From: Pseudomonas alkylphenolica
Lineage (GTDB): Bacteria; Pseudomonadota; Gammaproteobacteria; Pseudomonadales; Pseudomonadaceae
Reading direction: 5' to 3'
Length of the DNA: 64,000 nucleotides
Assembly: GCF_000746525.1 (NCBI RefSeq)
Contig: NZ_CP009048.1
Coordinates: forward strand, 3,403,501-3,467,500
The position numbers and the translations under genes were made by a program. This document shows, in pieces, positions 19,312 to 28,535 of this stretch; within the stretch, counting starts at the first letter, position 1, and each line of letters begins with the position of its first letter. A model generated the notes under the pieces. It made no database searches. It was not told the DNA's origin and was given only the letters and a program-made list of their open reading frames with translations.

Positions 19312-19347
19312 ATAACCCAGTCGTTTTACAGTCGTAAGGAATACATA

Positions 19348-19866
19348 GTGAATACTCGCCTAACCCTTATCAGTGTGGCGACACTGAGCCTGCTCTCCCC
19401 GCTTGCAGACGCCGCGAGCATCACAGGAGCGGTCGGTGTCACCGGCCAGGGTGACATGACCTTCCGCGCAGGACTGGAACAGGCATGGGACAAAAGCTGG
19501 TGGCAAACCGATACCGGCCATCTCAGTGGCTACTGGGATGGCGCCTATACCTACTGGGAAGGTGGAGACGAAGCATCTGGCGCTCACTCGCTATCGTTCA
19601 GTCCAGTCTTCATCTATGAGTTTTCCGGCTGGCGCTATGCTCCCTATATCGAAGTGGGCGTGGGTGTCGCCCTCTTTTCGAAAACCGATGTCGGCGAGCA
19701 GAAGCTTGGCTCCTCGTTCAACTTCGAAGACCGCATTGGTGTCGGCTTGAAACTTTCCGACGAACAGAAAGTGGGGATCCGCGCCATCCACTACTCCAAC
19801 GCGGGCATTAAGCAACCCAACGATGGTATCGAGTCGTACTCACTGTTCTACACCCACAGCTTCTAA
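19348..19866 (+). CDS. PagL-like lipid A 3-O-deacylase
   Basis: A 172-residue outer-membrane beta-barrel with a Sec signal peptide (cleavage after SPLADA). The C-terminal AIHYSNAGIKQPNDGIE carries the His-x-Ser dyad and conserved Asn/Gly/Glu pattern of PagL acyloxyacyl hydrolases. The start is a GTG preceded by TAAGGA; the frame also opens further upstream. It removes the 3-position acyl chain of lipid A. It follows the solvent pump, so an envelope-stress role is plausible. Confidence 0.75.
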   Translation: MNTRLTLISVATLSLLSPLADAASITGAVGVTGQGDMTFRAGLEQAWDKSWWQTDTGHLSGYWDGAYTYWEGGDEASGAHSLSFSPVFIYEFSGWRYAPYIEVGVGVALFSKTDVGEQKLGSSFNFEDRIGVGLKLSDEQKVGIRAIHYSNAGIKQPNDGIESYSLFYTHSF

Positions 19867-19995
19867 CCCCATGAACGCAACGGCTAGGGCGGCTGCCTCA
19901 GGTCTTGCCCGATGACAACTGCCAAGCCATCCACAGTATCTATAGGTCATATATTGACCATTGATTTCAAATATACCAAGTGCTTCGCTAAGTTA

Positions 19996-20013
19996 AGTCA
20001 TACGTAAATGACT
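19996..20013. promoter_or_regulatory. Dyad upstream of the SDR/NDH gene group
   Basis: AGTCATACGTAAATGACT, perfect six-base arms around ACGTAA, lies 20 bp before the SDR start and just ahead of its AAGGAG ribosome site. Possible operator; the regulator is unknown, though a LysR gene ends the same gene group. Confidence 0.4.
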
Positions 20014-20032
20014 CTTCCCAAGGAGATCGAGC

Positions 20033-20794
20033 ATGACAGCACAACGCGTACTCGTAACAGCCGGCGCCGGCGGCATTGGCCGCGCCATCGTCAAGGCATT
20101 CATGGACAAGGGCGCCAGCGTCTTTGCCTGTGACATCGACACTGATGGCCTGGCCAAGCTGGAAGCGGAACTCCCAGGCGTTCACACCGCCCGCTGCGAT
20201 ATCTCCGACCTCGCTGACATCGAGAAGATGGTCAAAGAAGCGGTGAACGTACTCGGCGGCCTGGACGTATTGGTCAACAATGCAGGCATCGCCGGCCCTA
20301 CCGCTCCGGTTGACCAACTGGACCCGGCCGAATGGGGCAAAGTGGTTCAGGTCAACCTCAACGGAACCTTCGCCGTGACCCATTTCGCTATTCCCCACCT
20401 CAAGCAATCGCCTGCGGCCTCGATCATCAACATGTCCTCCGTTTCGGGCCGCTTCGGCTACCCAAACCGCAGCGCATATTCCACCACCAAGTGGGGTCTG
20501 ATCGGCTTCACCAAGACCCTGTCGATCGAGTTGGGCGCCTTCAATATTCGCGTCAACGCCATCCTCCCCGGTGCCGTCGACGGGCCGCGCTTCCAGAAGG
20601 TCCTCGAAGGCCGCGCCATGGTCAGCGGCAAGAACGTCGAAGAAGAAACCGTCCAAGCCCTGGCTTCGCAGTCGATCAAACATCTGGTCAACCCAGCCCA
20701 CATCGCTGACCTTGCAGTGTTCATCGCCTCAGACAGCGGCCAGTCAATTTCCGGGCAGATGCTGCCGATCGACTGCGACATGCAGCACGCTTGA
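20033..20794 (+). CDS. Short-chain dehydrogenase/reductase
   Basis: A 253-residue classical SDR: TAGAGGIG cofactor loop, CDID (acidic residue favouring NAD), NNAG, and catalytic Ser with YSTTK. It heads a co-directional set with a lipocalin-like protein and an NDH-2-like flavoprotein, 14 bp before the former. The substrate is unknown. It is not closely related to the SDR at 10888-11640, differing at most variable positions. Confidence 0.78.
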   Translation: MTAQRVLVTAGAGGIGRAIVKAFMDKGASVFACDIDTDGLAKLEAELPGVHTARCDISDLADIEKMVKEAVNVLGGLDVLVNNAGIAGPTAPVDQLDPAEWGKVVQVNLNGTFAVTHFAIPHLKQSPAASIINMSSVSGRFGYPNRSAYSTTKWGLIGFTKTLSIELGAFNIRVNAILPGAVDGPRFQKVLEGRAMVSGKNVEEETVQALASQSIKHLVNPAHIADLAVFIASDSGQSISGQMLPIDCDMQHA

Positions 20795-20808
20795 GAGGAG
20801 AGAAGCAC

Positions 20809-21264
20809 ATGAGCGAAAAACTGCGCGACCAACTGGTAGGTGCCTGGAAACTGCACTCGTACGTGGAAATTCCAGTAGATGGCTCCGAGCCTTTCTACCC
20901 AATGGGTGAAAAGCCCATGGGCATCATCATGTACACCCCCGACGGCTACATGTCTGCCCAGCTCATGAAGCCAGGCCGCGCGCCGTTCGCGGTCAACGAC
21001 TTCTACGAAGGCACACTGGAAGAATACAAGGCCGCAGGCTCGACCTACATTGCCTACACCGGGCCGTTCAAGGTCAACGAGCAGAACCGCACCCTGACCC
21101 ACAGCATGTTCATCTCGCTGTTCCCCAACTGGATGGGGCAAACCCAGCCACGCGTGGTCAGCATCGAAGGTGATGTGCTGACGCTGGGCACTGCCTCGCC
21201 CATCAGTTCCAAGGGCAAAACTGTCAATTCCAAGCTGGTCTGGCACCGCGCCCAGCCCGAGTGA
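20809..21264 (+). CDS. Lipocalin-like domain protein
   Basis: A 151-residue soluble protein with the lipocalin-like (Lipocalin_5) pattern: LVGAWKLHSYVEI near the N-terminus, MGIIMYTPDGYMSAQL, and a TGPFKVNE strand. The family includes small-molecule-binding and isomerase-like proteins found beside SDRs in secondary-metabolite and catabolic clusters. The ATG at 20809 follows GAGAGGAGAG. No catalytic role can be assigned. Confidence 0.7.
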   Translation: MSEKLRDQLVGAWKLHSYVEIPVDGSEPFYPMGEKPMGIIMYTPDGYMSAQLMKPGRAPFAVNDFYEGTLEEYKAAGSTYIAYTGPFKVNEQNRTLTHSMFISLFPNWMGQTQPRVVSIEGDVLTLGTASPISSKGKTVNSKLVWHRAQPE

Positions 21265-21327
21265 CACTTCCTTTCATCCAGGCTGCTTCGTTCTGAAGCA
21301 GCCTGATTCAATTCGATTGAGAACCCC

Positions 21328-22626
21328 ATGACACATCGAATCGTTGTCGTAGGCGGTGGCGCCGGTGGTCTTGAGCTGGTGACCCGCCTCGGTCGAACCC
21401 TGGGCAAAAAGCGCAAGGCGCAGATCACCCTGGTCGACGCACACCTGACACACATCTGGAAACCGCTGCTGCACGAGGTGGCGACAGGCTCGCTCAACAG
21501 CACGGATAATGAACTCAACTATATTGCCCAGGCCAAGTGGAACCACTTCGAGTTCCAGATCGGCCGGCTTGTTGGGCTGGATCGGGCCAACAAGTGCATC
21601 CACTTGGCCGCCACGCTGGATGAGCTTGGCAACGAGCTGGTGCCCGCCCGGGCCCTGACCTACGACACCTTGGTCATCGCTATCGGTAGCGTGACCAACG
21701 ACTTTGGCACTCTTGGCGCGGCGGAACACTGCATTTTCCTCGACGCCCCCAAACAGGCACTGAACCTGCACCGCCAGTTGCTCAGCCAATACCTGAGCGC
21801 CCATGCCCGGCAGGAGAGCGATAGCCAGATGAACATCGCCATTGTTGGCGCTGGCGCCACAGGTGTAGAGCTGGCAGCGGAACTGCACCATGCGGCCGAA
21901 GAGCTCGCAGCCTATGGCCTCAACAGCATCGCCCCGCAGAACATGCAGATCAACCTGATCGAAGCGGGCCCACGCGTGCTCCCTGCCCTGCCTGAACGCA
22001 TCGGGACGGCCGTGCTGCACGAACTGGAAAAACTCGGCGTAAAGGTTCATACCCGCTCAGCGGTCAGCGAGATTACTGCCGATGGCATGCTCACCGCCAA
22101 CGGCGATTTCATCCCCGCCACCTTGAAGGTCTGGGCTGCCGGTATCCGCGCACCGAGTTTCCTCAAGGACCTCGACGGACTGGAAACCAACCGTATCGAC
22201 CAATTGGTCGTGCAGCGCAACCTGCAGACTACGCGCGACGAAAACATCTTCGCCCTGGGCGATTGCGCCGCTTGCCCGATGGGCGACGACAGTGGCAAGA
22301 ATGTCCCACCCCGCGCCCAGACCGCGCACCAGCAGGCCTCCCTGCTCGCCGTGTCATTGAAGCACCGGCTCGAAGGCAAGCCGCTAGCCGACTACCAGTA
22401 CCAGGACTATGGCTCGCTGGTATCGCTGGCCAAATACAGTGCCGTAGGCAACCTCATGGGCAGTGTGCTGGGGAGTGTCAAGGTCGAAGGCTGGCTGGCA
22501 CGCATGTTCTACGTGTCACTGTACCGTATGCACCAGGTGGCACTTTACGGTCTGTTCAGGACCGGCCTTCTGATGATCAACGACCGCATTGGCCGTCGCA
22601 CCAACCCTCGCATGAAGCTTCACTGA
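21328..22626 (+). CDS. NDH-2-like FAD-dependent NADH dehydrogenase
   Basis: A 432-residue two-dinucleotide-binding flavoprotein: FAD motif GGGAGGLEL at the N-terminus, NAD(H) motif GAGATGVELA at about residue 175, the second FAD motif with GDCAA near residue 312, and a C-terminal amphipathic segment (about 385-420) typical of membrane-attached type II NADH:quinone oxidoreductases. It may re-oxidise NADH made by the adjacent SDR. Length is normal for NDH-2. Confidence 0.82.
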   Translation: MTHRIVVVGGGAGGLELVTRLGRTLGKKRKAQITLVDAHLTHIWKPLLHEVATGSLNSTDNELNYIAQAKWNHFEFQIGRLVGLDRANKCIHLAATLDELGNELVPARALTYDTLVIAIGSVTNDFGTLGAAEHCIFLDAPKQALNLHRQLLSQYLSAHARQESDSQMNIAIVGAGATGVELAAELHHAAEELAAYGLNSIAPQNMQINLIEAGPRVLPALPERIGTAVLHELEKLGVKVHTRSAVSEITADGMLTANGDFIPATLKVWAAGIRAPSFLKDLDGLETNRIDQLVVQRNLQTTRDENIFALGDCAACPMGDDSGKNVPPRAQTAHQQASLLAVSLKHRLEGKPLADYQYQDYGSLVSLAKYSAVGNLMGSVLGSVKVEGWLARMFYVSLYRMHQVALYGLFRTGLLMINDRIGRRTNPRMKLH

Positions 22627-22756
22627 ACTCAGGCGCCTTCCGCGTTGTTGCTTGAACCATGGCCGGCAGACTTGCGGACTGCCGCGCCCTCTAGGCGACT
22701 ACCTGTAACTGCGCAGCAACGTAATCTGTCAATCCAATAACAATGAGGTAAGCCCT

Positions 22757-23977
22757 ATGACGTCGAACCGGTGGATAAACATTACTGCCGCCGTTCTGGT
22801 TCTGCTTTGCACGGGTTCGATCTATGCATTCAGCGTGTTTTCCGGCCCCTTGGCCGTTGCACGCGGCTGGACGCCAGAGCAAGTGGCCCTGGCCTTCACC
22901 ATCAGCACTGCGGTGTGTCCGGTACCCATGATCATTGCCGGCAAGTTCGTCGACCGCGGGTATGCGCGCAGTTCGATGCTACTCGGCGGTGCCGCTTTTG
23001 GCCTGGCCTTCATCCTGATGAGCCATTTTTCCTCGCTGACAGCGCTTTACCTGGGTTACGGCGTATTGGGCGGGGTGGGTATCTCGTTCGCCTATGCCGG
23101 TGCACTGGGCAATGCCACCCGCTACTTCCCCGACAAGCGCGGCATGGCCACTGGCCTGGTGACCGCGGGCAACGGCGCCGCGGCCCTGCTGACCGCGCCT
23201 TTGCTCAACATGCTGATCAACCAGTACGGCGTCCTCTCGGCGCTCAACACCACCGGCCTGGTGTTCATCGCCATTGCCGTGTTGTGCGGCATGGTCTGCC
23301 GCTCGGCGCCCAACGACTACCGCCCTGCGGGTTGGACGCCCAGCACATCCCACGACCAAGCCGACCATAGCCTGAACTGGCAGGCGATGATGAAAAGCCC
23401 GGTCTTCTACTTGATGGTCACCCTGATGGCCTCCGGCGCACTGTCAGGCTTGATGATTGCGGCCAACGTCTCGCCCATCGGCCAGTACATGTTCGCCCTC
23501 AGTGCCAGCACCGCAGCGCTCTATGTCGGCCTGTACGCCGCCAGCAACGCCGCAGGACGTTTCATCTGGGGTGCGGTGTCCGATCGCATCGGCGGTGCCA
23601 ACGCGCTGATTGTCATCTTCCTGTTGATCGCCTCGATGCTCATGTTGCTGGCCAGCAGCACCACGACCACTGGTTTCGCCGTTGCCATCTGCGGCATTGG
23701 CATTGCCTTCGGTGGCGTGATGGGGGTATTCCCTTCACTGGTGTCTCAGCGCTTTGGCGCGCGCTATTTTGGCGTCAACTACGGCATCATGTTCTGCGGT
23801 TACGCCATTGCAGCGGCCATCGGGCCGCAGTTGGCGGTCTCCATGGCGGCGGCAAACGGTGGCGACTTCAGCCAGGCGTTCTACATTGCCATCATCATCT
23901 GCCTGGTCGGTGCGGCGCTGGCCGTGCTGCTCAGCCGCAGCTTGCTGCAATGGAGGTGCGCACAGGCCCAGGGCTAG
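22757..23977 (+). CDS. MFS transporter, oxalate/formate-antiporter-like
   Basis: A 406-residue major-facilitator protein with about 12 transmembrane helices. The N-terminal half has ITAAVLVLLCTGSIYAFSVF and the short motif-A loop DRGYARS; the second half has WGAVSDRIGG. It resembles the OFA family, whose members move small carboxylates. It lies in the SDR/lipocalin/NDH group and before a LysR gene. The substrate is not deducible. Confidence 0.8.
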   Translation: MTSNRWINITAAVLVLLCTGSIYAFSVFSGPLAVARGWTPEQVALAFTISTAVCPVPMIIAGKFVDRGYARSSMLLGGAAFGLAFILMSHFSSLTALYLGYGVLGGVGISFAYAGALGNATRYFPDKRGMATGLVTAGNGAAALLTAPLLNMLINQYGVLSALNTTGLVFIAIAVLCGMVCRSAPNDYRPAGWTPSTSHDQADHSLNWQAMMKSPVFYLMVTLMASGALSGLMIAANVSPIGQYMFALSASTAALYVGLYAASNAAGRFIWGAVSDRIGGANALIVIFLLIASMLMLLASSTTTTGFAVAICGIGIAFGGVMGVFPSLVSQRFGARYFGVNYGIMFCGYAIAAAIGPQLAVSMAAANGGDFSQAFYIAIIICLVGAALAVLLSRSLLQWRCAQAQG

Positions 23978-23998
23978 ACAATCGCCCGTCATCTCTGC

Positions 23999-24033
23999 AA
24001 AGGTGCCCGATCCGCCGATCGGACACCTTTTTC
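23999..24033 (+). terminator. Rho-independent terminator after the MFS gene
   Basis: Stem AAAGGTG-CCGATC pairing with GATCGG-CACCTTT, with one unpaired base on each arm, followed by TTTTT. It ends 27 bp before the LysR start, so that gene is probably transcribed from its own promoter. Confidence 0.75.
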
Positions 24034-24059
24034 ATTTGAACCACACTTTGGGAGCTGCC

Positions 24060-24986
24060 ATGGAACTGAGCGATATCGACCTCAACCTTCTGCTCTCGCT
24101 CGATGTACTGCTGCAGGAATGCAACGTCACCCACGCCGCCCTGCGCATGAACATCAGCCAACCAGCATTGTCGGCGCAACTGGCCAGGCTACGCGTCGCA
24201 TTCGATGACCCCCTGTTGTTACCCGCCGAAAAAGGCCGCGGCATGACCCCCACCGCCATGGGGCTTTCGTTGAAGGAGCCATTGGCACTGGCGCTCAGTA
24301 CTCTGCGCCAGGTTGTGCGCTTTCAACCCAGCTTCGACCCGGCAACGGACGAGCGCAGCTTTCATATCGCCGCCAGCGACAATGCAATGGTTGCCCTAGG
24401 CCTGCCGCTGCTCGAGCGTCTCAACGGGTTTTCGCCTAATAGCCTGCGTTTCATCTTCAGCCGTCCGCAAACCGAACAAGTCGCCGCGCAATTCGAAAGA
24501 GGAGAGATAGATTTGCTGATCGACGACGCAAGGCTGGTTCCCGAAGGCCTCAAAAGCCGCCCTCTGACCCGTGATCGCTTTCTCATGGCGCAGCGCAAAG
24601 GGCATCCGCGTGGTAACGGTGCCTTGGACCTCGATGGATACTGCGCGCTGCAGCATGTACTGGTGTCAAACGAGTCGAACAACTTGCTCGGCTACATGGA
24701 TGAACATCTCTCGGTTCTGCAGCGCAGCCGGCAGCTGGCAGTGACGCTGCCGCAGCTGACATTGGTGTCGCGAGTGCTCCGCAATAGCGATCTTGTCTGC
24801 ACATTACCGGCGTCACTGTTGGCGCCATTCGCCGACGATCTGGATGTGTTCGAACTGCCGTTTGCCGCCCCGGATTTTGCGCTCAACCTGGCCTGGCACC
24901 CCCGCAATCACTTTGATCCGGGCGTCACCTGGCTCAGGGAGCTGATCTGGCAGACCACGAACGATCAACTATTGTTCGGCATGTGA
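24060..24986 (+). CDS. LysR-family regulator (NodD/NahR-like)
   Basis: A 308-residue LysR protein beginning MELSDIDLNLLLSLDVLL, the pattern of the NodD/NahR/LinR subgroup. The helix-turn-helix spans about residues 20-45 (VTHAALRMNISQPALSAQLARLR). An open frame extends upstream, but the ATG is set by the family start and the terminator just ahead. It probably controls the MFS/SDR genes. Its 3' end overlaps the tail of an opposing porin remnant by about 20 bp. Confidence 0.83.
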   Translation: MELSDIDLNLLLSLDVLLQECNVTHAALRMNISQPALSAQLARLRVAFDDPLLLPAEKGRGMTPTAMGLSLKEPLALALSTLRQVVRFQPSFDPATDERSFHIAASDNAMVALGLPLLERLNGFSPNSLRFIFSRPQTEQVAAQFERGEIDLLIDDARLVPEGLKSRPLTRDRFLMAQRKGHPRGNGALDLDGYCALQHVLVSNESNNLLGYMDEHLSVLQRSRQLAVTLPQLTLVSRVLRNSDLVCTLPASLLAPFADDLDVFELPFAAPDFALNLAWHPRNHFDPGVTWLRELIWQTTNDQLLFGM

Positions 24987-25339
24987 GGCAGGTCGAAGAG
25001 TCGATCAAAGCTGATGTTCAATTGCAGACCGAGCACCAGAGTATTGTCGATGCTGTGGGCAGAGGTTGGCGTGTAGCGGGATTGAAGGTGTACTGGATGT
25101 TCGGCATCACGGTCACACCGGGCGCTACATGGATGCCGTAGTTCAGCTCGATGATTTCCTCGTGCGAGGACACACGGGTACTACCGCCGCCAACTTGGCG
25201 CATACCCGTGAGGAAGTCCACTTCCTTGTCGCTGAAGCCGATATGCGAGACCGCTAAACCAATGGTGTCCTGGTCACGCCCGCGAAACGTGCCGGTCTTG
25301 ACCAATCCAGCTTTGGTCGTATAACGCAGCCTTTACTGG
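24965..25339 (-). pseudogene. C-terminal fragment of a carbohydrate-selective porin (OprB-like), frameshifted
   Basis: Only about 120 codons of the 3' end remain: GLVKTGTFRGRDQDTIGLA, the ELNYGIHVAPGVTVMPNIQY strand, then the final strand in another frame (SAHSIDNTLVLGLQLNISF...DLP). The frame change is near 25070. The 5' part is absent: upstream is a stop and unrelated sequence. The terminal beta-strand pattern is that of OprB porins. It is non-functional and marks the start of the decayed zone. Confidence 0.65.
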
Positions 25340-25728
25340 GGGATGCAGCGGAAATCTTGGACTACCTGGAGGTAGTTCATGTATTCATACGAAGACCGTA
25401 TCCGACAAGCATGCAGTTGGGAATCTGGGACATTAGCGGAATGAGGAAGCGTGCAACAGCGTGAAATTGAAACGACTGCAAGCTACGAACAGGGATGAAG
25501 GTCTCAATGTTGCCGCTGATGCTGAATTGCCCCAACTACCGAAATTTTACTGACCCAAGCTTCTGCCTCGAAAAGCATTATCAGTGCTGGCTTTGAGTTG
25601 ATTGCTGCTGGGTCAGCGTTGCGCCGGCCTAAGGGGATGCGGACTGGGGAGGGTCGGTTGGTGGGGTATGCGAGCGAGGAAAAGAGCCAGCTCATTGCCA
25701 GAGCCAAGGCAGAATAGCTTTTCGGTTC
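25340..25728. other. Gap with transposase debris
   Basis: No intact gene. At 25379 an ATG opens MYSYEDRIRQA, resembling the first residues of an IS3-family OrfA, but the similarity stops after about ten codons. Around 25550-25718 there is an open stretch on the plus strand (SIISAGFELIAAGSALRRP...) with no start and no recognised family. Confidence 0.35.
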
Positions 25729-25828
25729 CATGAGCCTCATAAATTTGCGCCAACCATTGCACCCCAACCCCCGAACCGGTGAAAGCTACCTCAGTCTCAT
25801 CTGTAGTCACAGTGCGCTCCACGATTTC

Positions 25829-26185
25829 GTGGCGCGCATTTCAGTTGACTTATATGGTGGTGGCACCATAATCGCCATCCTGCGTTGCTACGCCGAGAAG
25901 AAGGATGGTTATTGGATTGCCACCTGCCCGCAATTTACCCTGGCCGCTCAAGGTGACACCTTTGAGGAGGCCAAGGAAAAGCTCGAAAGACAGATTAAGC
26001 CCTACGTGGTAGAAGCTCTCACTGTCGACAAGGAGCATGCAGCAGATCTGCTTGGTCGGCGAGCACCTCTATCTATGCGGTTAGGCTATGAAGTTAAAGC
26101 GTTCTTCTGGTCGCTCGCTCAGCGTCGTAGCGCCAAGAAGAAAATCAGATTCTTCAACGAGCCTACGCTTCAGTACGTTTGCTAA
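25829..26185 (+). CDS. hicB: HicB-like antitoxin
   Basis: A protein of about 118 residues. The core CYAEKKDGYWIATCPQF...QGDTFEEAKEKLERQI is the partial RNase-H-like HicB domain; a C-terminal basic tail (QRRSAKKKIRFF) may bind DNA. The start is uncertain: the frame is open from 25730, but the family-like part begins at the GTG at 25829. It ends 9 bp before the hicA remnant, the reverse of the usual hicA-hicB order but common in this subfamily. It looks intact while its toxin does not. Confidence 0.62.
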   Translation: MARISVDLYGGGTIIAILRCYAEKKDGYWIATCPQFTLAAQGDTFEEAKEKLERQIKPYVVEALTVDKEHAADLLGRRAPLSMRLGYEVKAFFWSLAQRRSAKKKIRFFNEPTLQYVC

Positions 26186-26194
26186 GGATTGTGA

Positions 26195-26409
26195 ATGGGC
26201 TTTGGGCGACACCGCCCTCTCAACTACAGAGAGGTCACTGCGGTACTGAAAAAGCTTGGATTTCGATTCAGGAATCAGGAAGGAAGCCGTGAACAAACGA
26301 CGGAAACCCGTTCCGTAAGGTGACCGTGGAGAAGCCCAAAGCCCCATTTCACGGCGACTTAATCAAATACATGTGCCTGCAAGCGGGCGTTAGCAAGAAA
26401 AAGTTCTAA
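26195..26409 (+). pseudogene. hicA: HicA-like mRNA interferase toxin, frameshifted
   Basis: Reading from the ATG gives NYREVTAVLKKLGFRFRNQE, the HicA N-terminus, then runs out of frame at about 26290-26305. The next frame supplies GNPFRKVTVEKPKAPFHGDL and IKYMCLQAGVSKKKF up to the TAA. The span is 215 bp, not a multiple of three; loss of one base near the GGAAACC stretch would explain it. The expected catalytic-site GSH reads GSR here. A sequencing error is possible. Confidence 0.62.
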
Positions 26410-26442
26410 AAGCTGGTTGATTGATCTGAATCACGACCAGAG

Positions 26443-26465
26443 AAGCCCGCCTCGACGGGCTTTTT
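26443..26465 (+). terminator. Terminator after the hicBA genes
   Basis: AAGCCCG-5 bp-CGGGCTT followed by a T-run, 34 bp after the hicA stop: a standard intrinsic terminator. The stretch from here to 26611 holds no recognisable feature. Confidence 0.75.
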
Positions 26466-26611
26466 CATGCCTGTCATCCTTTTGTAACACCACTCCAGCA
26501 CTATGACTGAGCCAAAGGGATTTGGCCCCGTCTACAGAAGGTTCTGCTGGCTAGGATTCTTTCGCTAATGCGCCCTACGTCGACAATGGCGAGCTCGAAC
26601 AGCGCTAGCAA

Positions 26612-26941
26612 TCAATCTAAGCATTCTCTCGCTACCTGACGAAGCTTGTCGCCTGAAAGAAAGCTTCCTTTATAAAACGTAGCACGGCTGCCATCGTGGT
26701 ATTCGACGACTTCCAATACTTCATCGGAGGTCACGGCGCTGGGTGCTGTTATCCGATAACCATTGGTGATCGACTTTTGCCAAGCATGCGGAGCTACTGC
26801 TAGCCATTTCGGTAGCACGCACGCCGCGTACTCCTCAGGCGTTTTGTCCGTCAGTTTGCTGCCAGTAGGATTTCCTGGTGATGCACAGCCAATAAGGCTC
26901 GCAGCCAGTGTGGAGCAAATCAGAATCCGAAAATTAGGCAT
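26612..26941 (-). CDS. Small hypothetical lipoprotein
   Basis: 109 residues. The N-terminus is a lipoprotein signal, with LIGC placing the lipidated Cys at about residue 19. The mature part (TPEEYAACVLPKW, VEYHDGSRATFYKG, ARECLD) resembles short Pseudomonas lipoproteins of unknown function often found on mobile DNA. The ATG at 26941 is preferred over one 42 bp upstream because it starts the signal sequence. Confidence 0.6.
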   Translation of the reverse strand: MPNFRILICSTLAASLIGCASPGNPTGSKLTDKTPEEYAACVLPKWLAVAPHAWQKSITNGYRITAPSAVTSDEVLEVVEYHDGSRATFYKGSFLSGDKLRQVARECLD

Positions 26942-27113
26942 ATGCAGTTGACCAATGTGAGCTCTGCATATTTTACCAGTCATCGCCAGGAGCCACTAAT
27001 CAACGAACGTAGTACGCCTGCTCATGATGAGCAATTAAGGCTCCAGTAGTCGCCCTGCAATTTATGCGATGACGGATCAGTGCTCTGCGTGGAAAAGCAG
27101 CCCTCCATGAGCC

Positions 27114-28535
27114 TAATGCTGTTCACTTAAGCGGAGCAGCCTTACGGTCTACTGGAAATCGGGGTTTTGAGATCTTCACCGTCCTTGGCCTCGAAGGCCT
27201 TGGACGGTGATCCAGAAACAATCCTCCGATACCTGCCCTTAACTCTGCCAATCGTCTCCCTGTGGCTGAAATCGGGTTGGCCGCTGCCATCACAATCAAT
27301 TGCACCGCGATGTACTGACAAGCCGGTTTGAAACGGATGTCTGAGGGCGCTCGGCCAAACGCCACCGCTGCCTGACTGGCTTCCCGACGAATTACGTTGT
27401 AAGCCAGCAAAAGTCCCCACACCTCCTGATAAATCAGCTCGACTTTTTTACTGCGCAAGGTCATGGCGTTCTGTTGCATCGAACTCTTGATGTCCCTGAA
27501 GCCCAGCTCGATCTCCCAGCGTTCCTGATAAAGCTTGGCAACGGCCTTGGTGGTGTAGGTCTCGGCCGGCAAGGACGTCATGACGGTCTTCACTTTGCCT
27601 TGAATTTCATAGCTGACTTCGCGTACTTCCCAGTGCGATGGAAGCGTCGGATTTCGCTTTCTGGCCTGCGGCGAGACTTTCATACGCACCAAACGGTCGT
27701 GCTGGCTGTAACGGACCACCTCCTCACAGACCAGTCCTTTTTTTGCCGGGATCAACCAATGACGGTGGGTGCCCGAACTGCTCAGACTCGACAGCAGCTC
27801 GGCGCCCCAGAACCCTTTGTCGAACAGCGTCACCGAATGGTCGGGAATCTGCTGCAAAAACTCGTCGGCCAAGCGCATTTCACTGCGTCGGTAAGGGCTC
27901 ATTTGAGCATCCAGGATCACGTGCGAACGCACATTCATTGGCGCTACCAGGCGCAGCATCGGAAACGGTGTCTGGCGTTCGCTCAGAGTATTTCCCGACC
28001 CGAAGTGATCTCGCAGCTCGGGCGTATCCGGGGTGCGCAAAAGCGCACCGTCCACCGCGAAGACCTGCAGTTCATGCCAGGCATCATCGTCATAACGCTC
28101 TGCACCCCATTGGTTGCCGGACTTGCGGAATAACCACTCAACAGGATCGGCGCCGAGCCGTTTACGAGCTTCGGTTACACCACTGCGGGCCAGCAAGTGG
28201 TCTGAGGCCAGGCCTTGGGAGCAGATGTTCAAACGTCTGGCCACCTCGTGAACCGGCTCGTCACGAAATAAGGCCATGCCGAGCACCAGCCAAAGCACTT
28301 GATCAGCGGGCAGGCGCCGTCGGCGAATGGTCGCCTGACTCGACAAATCCAGTGCAGACGCGACCCATTCAATGGGAATGTTTTGGGTGAAAGTGCTCAG
28401 GTCGCAGAAGTTGAAAAGGTCGCCGAGGTCGAGCAGGTCCTGTTGAACAGACATAAAAAATCCGATGCCAGTGGTCTGGCATCGGATTTTCTAGGAAGCC
28501 CGCCGTGAGCTCAAATGCTTAAGTGAACAGCATTA
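27114..28535. mobile_element. IS4-family insertion sequence, complete
   Basis: A 1422-bp element bounded by perfect 19-bp inverted repeats (TAATGCTGTTCACTTAAGC at 27114-27132 and its complement at 28517-28535) around one transposase gene. The flanking bases do not form an obvious target duplication, so one side may have been rearranged after insertion. Its right side abuts an orphan coding fragment. Confidence 0.85.
27123..28454 (-). CDS. IS4-family transposase
   Basis: A 443-residue DDE transposase. An N-terminal DUF4372/IS4-N-like domain precedes the catalytic core: FAVDGALLRTPD (first Asp), VTLFDKGFWG (second Asp), and YQERWEIELGFRDIKSSM, the Y-(2)-R-(3)-E-(6)-K signature with the catalytic Glu. 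The 3' end overlaps the left inverted repeat. It appears intact, so the element may be mobile. Confidence 0.9.
   Translation of the reverse strand: MSVQQDLLDLGDLFNFCDLSTFTQNIPIEWVASALDLSSQATIRRRRLPADQVLWLVLGMALFRDEPVHEVARRLNICSQGLASDHLLARSGVTEARKRLGADPVEWLFRKSGNQWGAERYDDDAWHELQVFAVDGALLRTPDTPELRDHFGSGNTLSERQTPFPMLRLVAPMNVRSHVILDAQMSPYRRSEMRLADEFLQQIPDHSVTLFDKGFWGAELLSSLSSSGTHRHWLIPAKKGLVCEEVVRYSQHDRLVRMKVSPQARKRNPTLPSHWEVREVSYEIQGKVKTVMTSLPAETYTTKAVAKLYQERWEIELGFRDIKSSMQQNAMTLRSKKVELIYQEVWGLLLAYNVIRREASQAAVAFGRAPSDIRFKPACQYIAVQLIVMAAANPISATGRRLAELRAGIGGLFLDHRPRPSRPRTVKISKPRFPVDRKAAPLK

Noticed and set aside
13684..19312. Long open frames on the minus strand opposite the RND efflux genes (up to about 510 codons)
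   Set aside because: They lack ribosome sites and recognisable domains and are explained by the high-GC codon pattern of the real plus-strand genes.
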